A stretch of DNA of 64,000 nucleotides. Origin: Stictocephala bisonia (lineage: Eukaryota > Arthropoda > Insecta > Hemiptera > Membracidae). A program made the position numbers and the translations under genes. Below are positions 22,558-33,793 of this stretch, piece after piece. The stretch is taken from contig JAQJVL010000798.1 in assembly GCA_035578905.1 (NCBI GenBank), forward strand, positions 62,001 through 126,000, in the 5' to 3' direction. Numbering within the stretch: position 1 is the stretch's first letter; every line of letters begins with the position of its first letter. The notes beneath the pieces are model-generated. The model saw only the letters and a list, made by a program, of their open reading frames with translations. It was not told the origin of the DNA and ran no database searches.

Positions 22558-23334
22558 CTAGGGATAACAACAATATATCAATAATATCGATAAATATGTT
22601 TCGATATATCGATATATTGTATCGATATTTTCTTTCGATAATATCGGACATATCGATATTTTGGTCCGATACATCATATCACAGTATAATGACGTTATTC
22701 TGTCGCCTCAAAATCATCAATTCGAAAAAAAACATTTAAATTGTCATTTAAATTGTCTCTTATGCTTACTAAACACGAATTGAAGTAATAAAGTAACTTT
22801 ATTTAGTTTTTTTACGACAGGTTAACGCACAAAAATGTAGTTTATTGTAGACCAGTGAATGGACCGTGTAAACGAATTTCTATGTGAGTTGACAACGCTG
22901 ATACTAAGATGAATAATTCGAATACCTTAGTGAGATTATTTGTTTAATTTTTAGTATTTATAAAAAGCATAAAGGCATTTTTAAATTTGAAAAACAAAAA
23001 TAACAATGTTATTACATTATTATTTTATAATTAATATAATAATAAAAGGTATAGTTATTCTTATTTTGAATTTTTTTCATTCAATGTCACAGACCACAAC
23101 TTGTTTCGTGTAGATAAATATATTTAAGTTTTACATTTATTAGGCATTTAATAGTGGCAGCAAAACATGAGTGTATTTTTGGTCATGACATAAGATTTAG
23201 TGCCCGATATATGCCGATGTATAAGGTTAACCGATATATCGATATTTTTTCGATACAATCGTTAGATCGATATTTGGTTTTCGATATATCGAAAACTCGT
23301 ATATCGATATGTTACAAATATTTGCCAACTCTAG
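22558..23334 (+). mobile_element. ATCGAT-rich TIR element R8, intact copy
   Basis: The left end CTAGGGATAACAACAATATATC and the right end ATATTTGCCAACTCTAG form imperfect terminal inverted repeats. Both subterminal regions carry many TATCGATAT and TTTCGATA words in alternating orientation. The middle is AT-rich without a transposase, so this is a 777-bp non-autonomous DNA element. No convincing target duplication was seen. The copy at 2345-3360 shares the left two-thirds. Confidence 0.6.
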
Positions 23335-23929
23335 TCATAACCAACACAATTAATATCTACTGAGTTGTCATAATACATAGCCAATACAATGTATGTTGGA
23401 TGTTCAAAAATGTATCAAAGAAACAGTTTATTGTTAAAGTCATTAAAATTTGATAAAAAATGCAATTTTTAATTATGAGAATACAAATTTTTATCTCTAT
23501 AGGTTTATAAGTAACAGTATATTAGATTTGCTAACTATAAAGATATATTAAAATCTTAATACAACTTCACCATCTTATAATTTTTTGTCCTTTAAACTTT
23601 AAATATATTTTGTTAAAATATAAGTCTATCTAATTATATAAATAAGTAATATAAATTATCCAAACTTACATAACATTATTATATAAGACGCTAAGCATTA
23701 CTCTGAAACATTACTTTAAATATTAGTACTTTCGTTGTAATTATCAAATTTCTCCTCAAAGTACAAAAAAAATAAAATAAATAAATAAAAATCTATTCAC
23801 TCAAACAAATGTTTATTTTAATAACAAATAATTTTGTACTTGACTGTAATTTTGAGTCTCAATTTTATTAATTTACTTTTGTTTCACTAAGCACTATAAG
23901 TGTGTCTATTTATTTATTTATTCATAATA
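23335..23929. other. AT-rich stretch, nothing recognised
   Basis: No supported feature. Confidence 0.55.
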
Positions 23930-24165
23930 CGCTGATCGTCAAGATATGGGCGAATATGGATTTCAAATGAGTGTAGATGAGCGAATGTAGTCATTGTTAC
24001 AAACTAAGGCCGACTATTCCTTAGAAAGTGTCATTAATTAATAGCCCAATGACAAATGAACAGCCGGTGATTATCAGCTGATCCTTCTCAAAATGTATTG
24101 ACTCTGATTGGGATCGAACTGAGAACCTTTAGCACATGAAGCTGGGATTGAACCAACTACGCTTT
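23930..24165 (-). mobile_element. tRNA-derived SINE, family S2, best copy
   Basis: On the minus strand: an A-box-like GCGTAGTTGGTT (RC of 24151-24162), B box GTTCGATCCC (RC of 24110-24119), then ATCAGCTGATAATCACCGGC, GGGCTATTAATTAATGACAC, TTCTAAGGAATAGTCGG, TAGTTTGTAACAATGACTAC, CTACACTCATTTGAAATCC and CATATCTTGACGATCAGCG. The body shares a core with S1 although head and tail differ. Confidence 0.75.
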
Positions 24166-24268
24166 TTCTTAGCTATTGTATAAACATTTCATTATTTTGA
24201 ACAATAAAAAGATCTCTCCATGAAAACTTTAAAATATATTTCCATGGAGATCTAGTGTGATACTATTT

Positions 24269-24779
24269 TACTTTCTCCGATATGCGTGAGCATAGAGAAA
24301 GTATTGCGATCGTCCAAATACAATTTTTTACAAGTTAGTCTAAAAATCAATTTTAGGTCCCCTGAACCCAAAAAAAGTGGTTTTCTTAAAAACAATTTTG
24401 AATGTCTGTCCGTGTGTATGTGCACTTCGCTGGAGATCAAACGGATGGATAACATTTAAGGACATTCGGTATGAAGGTGTATTTAGCCAATATCTTCAGA
24501 CCATTTTATTACTTTATTGAAATGTTAGTTTCTTTTAATTTTATGGGCAAAAACATTCAAAAAGGGAATTTTCTCAAAAACGGCTCTAAGACAGGACGGA
24601 TGAGAATTACAATTTAAAATAGTTTAGTAAAAACCGTATGTCTCAATTTGACTAGTTTTTTTTTAGATATGACAAAAAAAATATTTTGGAATCAAACTGG
24701 TAATTTTTAAAAATTTTGATTTTTTAGTATTAATATAGTGAATAGTTTGTGGCAATTCTTTGGAACCATTTATTTTTAA
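24269..24779 (+). mobile_element. Hairpin-ended repeat R4, copy 2
   Basis: The terminal hairpin TACTTTCTC...TATGC-GTGA-GCATA...GAGAAAGTA (24269-24303) opens the element. TTGCGATCGTCC, GTCTGTCCGTGTGTATGTGC, GGTATGAAGGTGTATTTAGC and CTCAAAAACGGCTCTAA follow, and the element ends TTTGGAACCATTTATTT. It has no coding capacity. Short frames in it are by-products. Confidence 0.75.
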
Positions 24780-25943
24780 TAGCTGAAGTGTATATTTTAC
24801 AGTTCATTCATGTGTGACTTCTCCGTATTTTATACTTTTATGAACTCAGTCCAATAAATTTTATATTTGATAAATATGGTATTTATATTTATATTTAAAA
24901 TCAATGGAACAAAATATTTAGTTCAAACACCATTTAATTTCACTAATAGTTATATCGAAACAACAAAGAATTTTTATATAATTAGTTTTTAATTGTTGTT
25001 GCATTTATTGAAATCTGATGCACTTATATCTACGTAGTTTAATTTTAAAAGGCGTTACTTTGTTAACATTTCAATAATATGGATTAAATCTCCTTCACTA
25101 AACAATGAGGCCATAAAACGAGGGAAAACAGTACATTTAAAATAAAACGTAATATCTATTTACTTTATTTAAATTATATATATTTAATTATTTGCAATAA
25201 ATATTCTCTGTAGTTGCCATTTTATAATTCGAAATTGGTTCAGATTTGGCAATAAAAAAAATATAAAAAAACAAAAAAATATTGAACTAAACTAATATGA
25301 TACAGCAGTAATTTTTGATTGACAAAATAATCTAAACGAAGGGCTATAATACGGGTGAAATTGCGAGGAATATTTATGCGTTACTGTAGGTATGTAAAAA
25401 AAAACCAAATACAAAAATTTTGTGGTTAATACAATAATTTCCTATACCTGAAAAATAATATATTCATGAAATTTAATTTGTAAAAAAGCTTTACAGTCCT
25501 TAAACATATATCGAGATAGTATGAAAAAAATTTTTAATAGCTTTAGACTCAAAAAATTCATAGAAACCATTAAGTAAAGTACAAATTGTAGTTCCTGAAG
25601 ATTACACTCGTATACTTTTTGCTCCAAATGATTTCATGAACATAGAATTGGCCATTTACTGTTTTATAGTGATACATTATTTTTAACTATAATGTTAGAA
25701 AAACGTTTATTTTTAAAAGAGAACTGTGCAAGGAAAGCCTTCTACCCACGGGAAGCTCATTTCATGAAATGCACATAATTGAAGTAAATATTCAAAAAAT
25801 GTATAATTGAAGTTAAAACATATTTAATCTACATTCTCTATATCATATGAGTGAAAATTTCATTCAATTATATAGTCGTATTATTTCAAATTTATTGATT
25901 TTGTACATTGTATATATGTTTTTAAACATTAATAGAAGATAAC
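24780..25943. other. AT-rich stretch, nothing recognised
   Basis: Over 1.1 kb of A/T-rich sequence. The 61-codon minus frame at 25442 is AT-biased and unsupported. Confidence 0.55.
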
Positions 25944-25947
25944 TTAA

Positions 25948-26372
25948 GAGTCTGCAGTTATCTGGTGATCATGTTGGTTTTAATCCCATAAGAACAATGT
26001 TATTTTTGAACCGGACATACTGTTATTCGAATCATGCATATCCAAATAAAACAGTAATTTTCAAACGGATTTTTTTCCAAACAAATTCCATTTGATCAAG
26101 AATGAAATTGCGCAATGGAATTGCTTTGTGATTTTCTAATTAGTTTTATAGAAAAAAATAAACAAAACTGTTTAGTTTGTAGTTTTTATTTTCAAATGTT
26201 TTCGAAACTAGGTGTATGTATTCAAAATATCAAAAGCAAACCTAATGCACAATATCAAAACGTTTAAAATTACATTTTATTCACAAGTTTTGGTCAATAA
26301 ATAACGAAAAAATATGGTTTCGAAAATAACATTATTCTAATGGGATAAAACCAAGATGGCCTCTGCAGACTC
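25948..26372. mobile_element. MITE P4 with TTAA target site
   Basis: GAGTCTGCAG at 25948 is mirrored by CTGCAGACTC ending at 26372. TTAA flanks both ends (25944-25947 and 26373-26376). Similarity of the arms continues inward, with TTGGTTTTAATCCCATAAGAA against TTCTAATGGGATAAAACCAA. TTAA duplication points to a TTAA-specific transposase such as piggyBac or Kolobok acting in trans. The 425-bp body has no transposase frame. Confidence 0.75.
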
Positions 26373-26559
26373 TTAAAACAGTTATTTTAACATTCGTTAC
26401 GTAATTTTTAAATAGATAATTAACCGTTATTTTGACACTTTTGAAATATTATAAGATAACAAACTATATTTATGATAATGAGACGACATGAGTTTTGTTC
26501 CGACTCTAGCATTAAACAGTATGAGAACGGTGCTCATTTAGTGAATATGGATGAGCGGA

Positions 26560-26800
26560 TGGTTGTGGTTATGGGCTCCTGTGTTCCAGGGATCACCATA
26601 AATATAATTAGGGACGGTTAGTGCTTGGTGCATGCTCGGCCTGGCGTATGCGGCCAGTAGGCATGCACCAGATATGTGTTAATTAACTGAAGCTGGGAAT
26701 GTGAGAAAACATGCCCGGTCACCCATCCTTCGCCCCGTGTCTAGGGTGGCGAGGTATGTAGAGACATTTTACCTGTCGAAACGGGGCAGGGATTAGGATC
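26560..26800. other. Unexplained GC-rich island with hairpin
   Basis: About 240 bases much richer in G+C than the flanks. It includes a perfect 9-bp stem GGTGCATGC/GCATGCACC (26627-26635 and 26661-26669) with inner GGCC/GGCC pairing. Words such as CATGCCCGGTCACCC and GTCTAGGGTGGCGAGG follow. No frame is open throughout and no second copy is in the window. It could be a lone SINE-like or other repeat, or a structured regulatory segment. Confidence 0.3.
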
Positions 26801-27035
26801 TTAAATAAAATATAGGTTGTAAAAAAATAAGGTGGTGTTACAATACTTTGTCCTCCTTAAAAAGTCTTGATCTCTATATTCTATTTTATACCATCTTCCT
26901 ATCACGCTCTTGTAGAAACTTCCTTACATCTATATATTTTAAGATTATTTTTATCTTGTAAAAAACAAAATTTGTATCATATACTATATAAGTCCTGCCA
27001 CGCTTTACTATGGCTTACTTTGACATTAACCTGTA

Positions 27036-27711
27036 CTAGGAGACGCTCTTGCACGCTTCGCAAGCCAACCCTGTCACTCGCTGGGCTCGATACATCTCGG
27101 CCTCCGACCTCATGATGTGAATTTTCACTACAAATAATAGTAGATTGACTATATAACCTAAAAACACAATATTAAATTTATTTACAGTATCTCACTCATA
27201 TTACTTCCGTTGCTACCTATTTATCAGTATAAACATCCAATGATATTACTTGGCCTATTTCAAATTACTTAATTTCATTTATTTGGTTTAACAGCTTAAT
27301 ATTAACTAAATAACTAAAATTACTGCATTAGATTACAATTGAAACCTTCAATTCTAGTAGAGCGGAGCCCTATAATCTAATGTGAATAAAACCATGCTTT
27401 TATAACCTTCCTTGGATAAATCATTATGAAAGATCTAACCTTCTAACTATTACAAACACCACTGTTTTACATTCCGATCATTGTTTAAATTTGAACAGCT
27501 GTTTGGTTCGGTTCATTTAAATATCTCCCCGTGTTATTCTCATGGCCAAAAAACGTACTTTGAGGGCTTCCCACACCCTTAGGGGTAAACATTTTGTAGA
27601 ATTAAGAACTTATTGCTCAACTATGAACAGAGGCAAACTGTTTGACTCCTCAACCATTTAAATTGATCGAGAAATAAGGGAGGAGTTGCGTTGACAAAAA
27701 ACGGCTTCACG
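27036..27711 (-). mobile_element. Helitron-like non-autonomous element H1, copy 2
   Basis: CTAG (27036-27039) preceded by A, an 11-base spacer and a GC hairpin GCACGC-TTC-GCAAGC (27051-27065) give, on the minus strand, the Helitron-type 3' end. The body parallels 5841-6906 without its hAT-like insert, and both end at CGGCTTCACG. Around 27350 AGAGCGGAGCCCTATAATC differs from copy 1. No Rep/helicase coding remains. Confidence 0.6.
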
Positions 27712-27720
27712 TGTTATTCG

Positions 27721-28556
27721 TGGTGTTCAGTAAAACTACTACAATGAGCCATTCCATACATCAAATGCATGTCTGCCATTTCTGAGTTGGTAAAGTTGTA
27801 CATTAGCTTATCGGGCATTAGTTGGTAATAAAAGGAAACTAAGAAGACAATAAAAAAGAACTATGTCATAAGAACATAAATTACAAACACTTACTAATTG
27901 AAAATAACAATACAATAAAAAAAAAAAAATAAAAAAACAGGAACACTCACAACAAACGTGTACATGACAGTGTTCTTTTTGTTACTAATGGATAATGCCA
28001 ACAATGGAAACCAAACCTAATATTAATAGCATAAATAAACAGCTGTACATATAAAATAGTAGATTGACATGAAATCAGCTGTTCAAAGTACAAACATAAT
28101 TAAAACCGCTCTAGCCTTTTGTTACTGCTGTAAAATACTGTTTCACGTTTTGCAGGATAACTTAGCAGTTTTTTAATCGTTTTTGTTGAAACAAACACTG
28201 TCAATATTATAATAAGATTTACTAAAAACATTATTCTTGCATTTTCTTTGTAAAGTAGTCAGTTTTTAGATATTTCAGTTAGAAAAAATTAAACGTCCGC
28301 CATTTTGAAACAGGTGAAAATTTATTTGTTATGTATTATTTTTAAAATAGAAATACTATAGGGTAGTACAATCATAAAGTTTCACAGTTGTACCTTCAGC
28401 ACATCCAAAGTTATGATTATTTATGTAACAAACACATAAAGACAGACAGACGGAAAACTAAAGATTTTAGGACATACCTTCATATGAAATTTTTGCTAAT
28501 TTTTTATTTGTACAATAACACCTCAAATTATTGAAACAGTTTTACTGAACACCCTG
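27721..28556. mobile_element. TIR element P6 with GTGTTCAGTAAAACT ends
   Basis: GTGTTCAGTAAAACT at the left (from 27723) is inverted as AGTTTTACTGAACACCC at the right (28539-28555). The outer right end ACAGGGTGTTC has the CAGGGTGT terminus also seen at 39722, 40028 and 42958. The body is AT-rich with no transposase. It abuts the 5' end of Helitron copy 2. Confidence 0.5.
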
Positions 28557-28639
28557 TATATAAGGAAGGATTTTAAACTTTATTTTATAAAAATAGATAT
28601 TGACGGTTTACTTAATTTTATTTGAATTTAAATAACTTG

Positions 28640-28806
28640 CAGCTGTTCCAATAAATAAAACATCAGCTGGTCTCAGTAATAAACTTACAGGTTGTGATTT
28701 GGGTATAACAAGCACAAGATCAGCTGGTCAGTAGTATTTGTTCAGCACGGTTGTATATTATCATTTCTGAAATGGAGGTAGGTCGGAAAATGCTTGTTAT
28801 TTCCTA
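28640..28806 (+). repeat. Dispersed repeat family R6, copy 2
   Basis: Counterpart of 1385-1566. It includes CAGCTGGTCTCAGTAATAAAC, TTGGGTATAACAAGCAC and ATGGAGGTAGGTCGGAAAAT. Class unknown. Confidence 0.5.
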
Positions 28807-29849
28807 TTCGCGTTTACAATGTTAGGAACTAAATATATAAAAATAATCCTTTCTATAAATACAATGTCGTGTTACAATTTCAAGAGAGTCCGTTCACTTA
28901 TTTATTCACAAGCATACGAAAGTTTTATTTTTATATATTATGCTATTCGTGGTTAGGAAATTACATTAAATATATGCCTAGTACATCTTTACTTCTGTAA
29001 AATGTAACATTTTGAAAAAAAAATTACTGCATTAATCTTGATGCCGAAAAAGTTTGACGAAAATCAACGAATATGGATTGATTGACGAGTTAATTAAGTA
29101 TTTCAAATCTGTGTCGTACTAGAATAGCTTTATAAAATGTATTATATATTGATTTTTTTTAACTGGACTAAGCACGGTTCTGTTAAAATAGTTCATAGAC
29201 ATTCAGTATTTAATTCATCCTTATTTTTTTATTGACTAGCATTTTAAAATCATGATGTGATTGTATGATAATATGATATAATTTGTATTATTACAAAGAT
29301 TTGAAGGGAAAATATTTTGTTTATTTATTTTGATGACAATTTTAATTGTTTCAAAGTATGATTTTGAAGTTAAGGTTCGTTTACTTACAAAATTAAATTT
29401 AACCCAACTGACTCTTGGATGCTGAAAAACTCTCATAAACAACATGAATTTGTTTAAGCGGGTATAATAACTAAATAATACCTTTTTATGTATGGAAAAC
29501 AGTTATAACTATACTTGAAGGCTATATGTTGAGTATTATAACCAAGCATGTTTAGCGATTAATTGTAAATGATAGTAAAATATTTTTTGAAATATTGCTT
29601 AAAGAGGTCTAATCTCAGCAGGTGAAGTTACGGCTTGGGAGATCTCTCTAACACCCATCCTGAATATATATTAAAATTTTATTTTTTATATAAAATATCC
29701 TATGTAGTACATAAATTATAATATTCCATTAAGAGGCATATTATTGCAAAAGCCATGCTTGGAAAATCCCCTAACCTAAAGTTCAATTTTATATGCTATT
29801 AAAAAAAACCCGTACTATTATAGATATATTTAAGTAACATAACAAACAT
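28807..29849. other. AT-rich stretch, nothing recognised
   Basis: No supported gene or repeat. The 69-codon minus frame at 29236 lacks motifs. Confidence 0.55.
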
Positions 29850-30750
29850 AGTGACTACTGTTGGCTTACCCAAATTTGAAGGTTGTTTCCTAAGGAACTA
29901 AGAAGTTTATGAAAAATCCAATCAAAACTTTGTGTTACTCGTTTAATTGTACGTTATCACATTTTTTTTTCATGTTACTAATTTTAATAATTTTGATCCT
30001 AGTTGGAACAAACAAGTACTGGAATTTTAACTAGTTTTCACTGTACATCAAATTTACACTATTATTACTAAAAAACCCACTCATGAAGCACATTTGTATT
30101 TTAATAAGTCGTTGATAGAAATATTTCATATAGGTTTCATGAACTTTAGAATGTTACCCTTTCAAGAAAAAAAGCTCTTAACAATTACCTGAAACATTGT
30201 TTTCTTGGCTTATAGAGGTCGTAAAATTATTTATTTCATCTTGTTGTAATCCTTATTACAATTATAGTTACAATACATTATTTTCATATGTGTTAGTAAA
30301 TGTATTGATTTTGTATGATTTAAATCAATTTAAGTTATTTTGAATTGATTTAAATATATTTAAAATTACTGCATTTACTTAAAGTATGAAAATGATGTAT
30401 TGTAATTATACATGTAATAAGGATTAGAACAAGACTAAATAATTAATTTTACCAACCTCTAGAAGCTATGTGTCAGGTTATTGATAAGAATTTTCTTTTT
30501 AGAAAAGACTAAATTCTAAAATGTATGCATCTTATATGAAACATTCGTATCAACCACGCATTAAAATATAAATGCGCTACATGAATGGACTTTTTAGTAA
30601 TAAAGGTGTAAATTTGCTGTACAGTGAAAGCTAGTTCAAATTTCAATACTTTTTTTGTTCCAACTAACATTGAAATTTTGAATTCACAAGTTATAACACA
30701 CAATTAAACAAAAACAAACAAAAAATTTTGCGATTGGATTTTATCATAAG
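29850..30750. mobile_element. Palindromic foldback element P1, copy 2
   Basis: It shares blocks with 9963-10990: TTTTAACTAGTTTTCACTG, ACATCAAATTTACAC, CATTTGTATTTTAATAAGTCG, GTTTTCTTGGCTTATAGAGG and their complements in the right half (GTAAATTTGCTGTACAGTG, GCTAGTTCAAATTTC). The extreme right arm is lost after about 30750. Frames of 60-64 codons inside it are by-products of the palindrome. Confidence 0.65.
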
Positions 30751-31042
30751 ACATATTTTTAAAAGCTTGTTACTTTTTTGTAAATTATTATATTACTTCT
30801 TATTTAAATTACTAACTAAGATTGTTCTTAAGTTGAAAGCCTTATTTCTTATAGTATTTGGAATGATTTTTCTAGGTCATTTAGTTGAACAAATTCACTC
30901 AAGTATTTAAATTATTCAACTCAGCCAGATTTCACAATTTGTTGTGTCTTATTAATTATCTGTTCTATGATTTATATTTTTTTTATTCTTGTTAATTTAT
31001 TTCAATAAATCATTATAGGACTTATTTCTTTCTAACTTCTAT

Positions 31043-31515
31043 TACTTTCACCTATATGCGTTAGCATAGAGAAAGTATTGTGATCGTCCCAAAAAAGGCA
31101 TTTTACAAGTTGTTCTAAAAATCCATTTTAGGGTCCCCCTGAACCCAAAGATGTTTGTAAAAAAATGTTTATGTCTGTCCGTATGTGTTTGGTATGTAGA
31201 TGTATTTAGCCAATATATCCAGACCATTTTTCACTTTTATAAAATTTTAGTTTGTTTTTAATTTTTATGGACAGAAAAAATACAACAGTGGATTTTTCTC
31301 AAAAACGGCTCTAACGATTTTGATTCAATTTTCATAAAAGATGTGAATTAAAATTTAAAATATTTTAGTAAGAATCGCTTGTCTCTAACTTGAACTTGAA
31401 TAACGACAAACAGACATATTTGGGAATCAAACTGGTAATTTTCAAAGTTTTGATTTTTTAGTGTTTACTATGGGAGAAAGTTTGTGTCAATTCTTTGGAA
31501 CCATTTATTTCTAAC
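31043..31515 (+). mobile_element. Hairpin-ended repeat R4, copy 3
   Basis: Hairpin TACTTTC...TATGC-GTTA-GCATA...GAAAGTA at 31043-31077, then TTGTGATCGTCCC, GTCTGTCCGTATGTG, GGTATGTAGATGTATTTAGCC and CTCAAAAACGGCTCTAACG, ending TTTGGAACCATTTATTTC. Confidence 0.75.
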
Positions 31516-31544
31516 TTTTAAGTTTGTTTTAAAGTTTTAAGTCG

Positions 31545-31950
31545 TATCCCTATGCTCTAGTGCCGTATCAGTAACTCACCTACAGGGGCACGTTTCCGTG
31601 CTGACCAGTCGTACCTGCCACAGGCTTAACCAAGATCAATTCGGTTTATCAGCGATTACTCCCCCGCGTTCCGGAAAAATGCGGCTAATATTTCAGGCGA
31701 TACCATCCCCTGAATATTTGACGGGCCGCGCCAAACCAGCTGAAGGCGATGTAATTACCGGTTGCTAATTGCTGATTTTTATCAGCTCGCGTGTATCACT
31801 CCTCCTCCCCTCCCCCGCCCTCATTGACACCAGCAAGGTAACAAAGCTTACCGTTGTTTACGGTCTTATTAGCCGCCCTCATATTTACACACCTTTGTGA
31901 ACATAAAACTGCCACCCTGATCCTGCCGCAATAAGTCATCTTGAAGCTTA
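31545..31950. promoter_or_regulatory. Strong candidate regulatory island
   Basis: About 400 bases of unique, balanced sequence in an AT-rich region. It contains GGCGATGTAATTACCGG, TTGCTAATTGCTG, TTTTTATCAGC, GCGGCTAATATTTCAGG, CTCCTCCCCTCCCCCGCCC (a GC-box-like run), TCATTGACACC and GGTAACAAAGC. Every frame has stops and no copy occurs elsewhere in the window. It could be a developmental enhancer or an unannotated promoter. The proposal rests on composition and motif clustering. Confidence 0.35.
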
Positions 31951-33230
31951 ACAATGCTTCTATAAAAGTTCTAAAATTACAAAAAAATTGTGAAAATGTA
32001 TTTCTATTTTAACAAAATTCATAAAATATCCTACCAATGTGTAATATTAATTTATAATAATTTACTTTTAAAACATTATTTTCAAGTACTGCTCTCTCCT
32101 TCTCAATATAAGTGTGATGTACTTTTAGAATATATATTCCCTGGACTTTACCAAATTGTGTAAGGGAATCTTTTTATTTTACTAACTACTGTATTACGCA
32201 ATAATAATATGTACTAAATTAAAATGTTGTTGCGCAGAACGTATTATAAAACTATTCAATTATATAAAAATCTTGAGAGTCCAGGAAGAACGCCTATATA
32301 ATGTAGATGCTTTGCTAGTATATCGTGGTTTGAAACAAATTTGAAAATAATGTTTAATTGTGGCATGTATTATACGAACTATTCAGATCAACTTATATAA
32401 TATTTTACAGTTAAAAACTTCAAACATTTAAAATGAATGAATTTTAGATTTATATTTATGTTTTACCATACAGATCTAATAGTGATTTTTTTGCCAATCT
32501 AAAAGAGAAAAAAAAATACAACGTTAATTCCTTTAAGTCTTTCCAAGGGAATTAAAAAGTTTAATTTTGGGCTTCTTATGAATTTGCAAACACTAATAAT
32601 TAACCCACCTTAGTAAATTGTCCTTCACTATTTGAACTAAAAATATTTTATATCTATCAGGCTAACTTTTACGCGCAATTTGTGAATTTATCACGTTCTC
32701 TGTCGTGATTTAAAATATATTTGTTATCCTTTAGTTCAAGATCAGGATGTTTACCACTGTGATTCAAGAGCCATAACTCTAGCTTTCGAACATCAGAGAA
32801 GGGTAGTACCCTTAATTATATACACCTACAATATATATCTTATCTAATAGGAAAATTCGTGCCTGAAATTTTGTTAGTGAAGTCTGCGACCACAGCTGGT
32901 TTAAACTTCATTACATTTACTTGAAACAACAATAGCGCTCCACAATGGACCACAAAAACAGCTATAATTTGAGACACGAAATTTAACATTGGAGGAGAAA
33001 TCTATTTGTGTGTTTAAAATGAATGGTAGTACTAAACTATTTATATGATAATTCACCGATCAACTTGTTGACAGATTTATCAATACCTAATTTCTTCAAT
33101 GCACACATTTCGATTAAAAATCATACTTAAATTATTGAAATATTATTAGATATAAGTACTTTTTTCTCGGTTATAAATTGGGGTTTATAAACTTTACAAA
33201 TCCACTCGGATTTTCTTATGTCTCTCTCTT
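31951..33230. other. AT-rich stretch, nothing recognised
   Basis: No supported feature in about 1.3 kb. Confidence 0.5.
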
Positions 33231-33443
33231 ACTAAGATTGTTAATAAATATGAACTGTTGGATGTTTCGTGGTTAATGAATGTCAAATAAGGACTCTATG
33301 CGTGTTTTTGGCTCAGGAGTAATTCATTTTAAACCTGATGTTTCCAATACTAAGATTGTTATTAAATATGAACTGCTGGATGTTTTGGGGTTAATGAATG
33401 TCAAATAAGTACTCTATACGTGTTTTTGGCTCAGGAGTATACT
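33231..33443 (+). repeat. Local tandem duplication, 118-bp unit
   Basis: ACTAAGATTGTTA...TATGAACTGTTGGATGTTT...GGTTAATGAATGTCAAATAA...TTTTTGGCTCAGGAGTA at 33231 is repeated at 33349 with few differences. The second copy ends about 25 bases early. Confidence 0.85.
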
Positions 33444-33535
33444 AAAACGAATTTAAGTTAGAACTTAGCTATTTATGACAGCATAACAACTATTTTGGAT
33501 CTTTGTTTACTTTTTAACTTGTATATTTTTAAAAC

Positions 33536-33770
33536 ACTTATCGTCGAATTTGAGCAAATATGGATTGCAAATGTTATGAGTGTAGATATCGAATGTATTT
33601 GGTAACCAACCAGGTACGACTATTCCTTGTAAATTTTTATTATTTAATAGCTCAATGTAAAATGAATAGCCTCTGGTTATCAGCTGATCTCTTTCAAACA
33701 TGTTTATTACCTTTGTATCGAACTGAGAATCTTTACTTTATAACTATGCTACTGATTTACAACAGTATGA
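33536..33770 (-). mobile_element. tRNA-derived SINE, family S2
   Basis: On the minus strand: A-box-like AGCATAGTTATAAAG, B-box-like GTTCGATAC, ATCAGCTGATAACCAGAGGC, GAGCTATTAAATAA, ATAGTCGTACCTGG and CACTCATAACATTTGC, with the S2 order throughout. More diverged than the 23930 copy. Confidence 0.65.
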
Positions 33771-33793
33771 CGTAATAGTATATTTCATAACAA

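Noticed and set aside
22386..22739. 117-codon frame
   Set aside because: Its second half runs through the ATCGAT-rich end of R8 and no domain is recognisable.
24110..24165. tRNA gene at the S2 head
   Set aside because: Same reason: pol III promoter words without a complete cloverleaf, attached to a repeated body.
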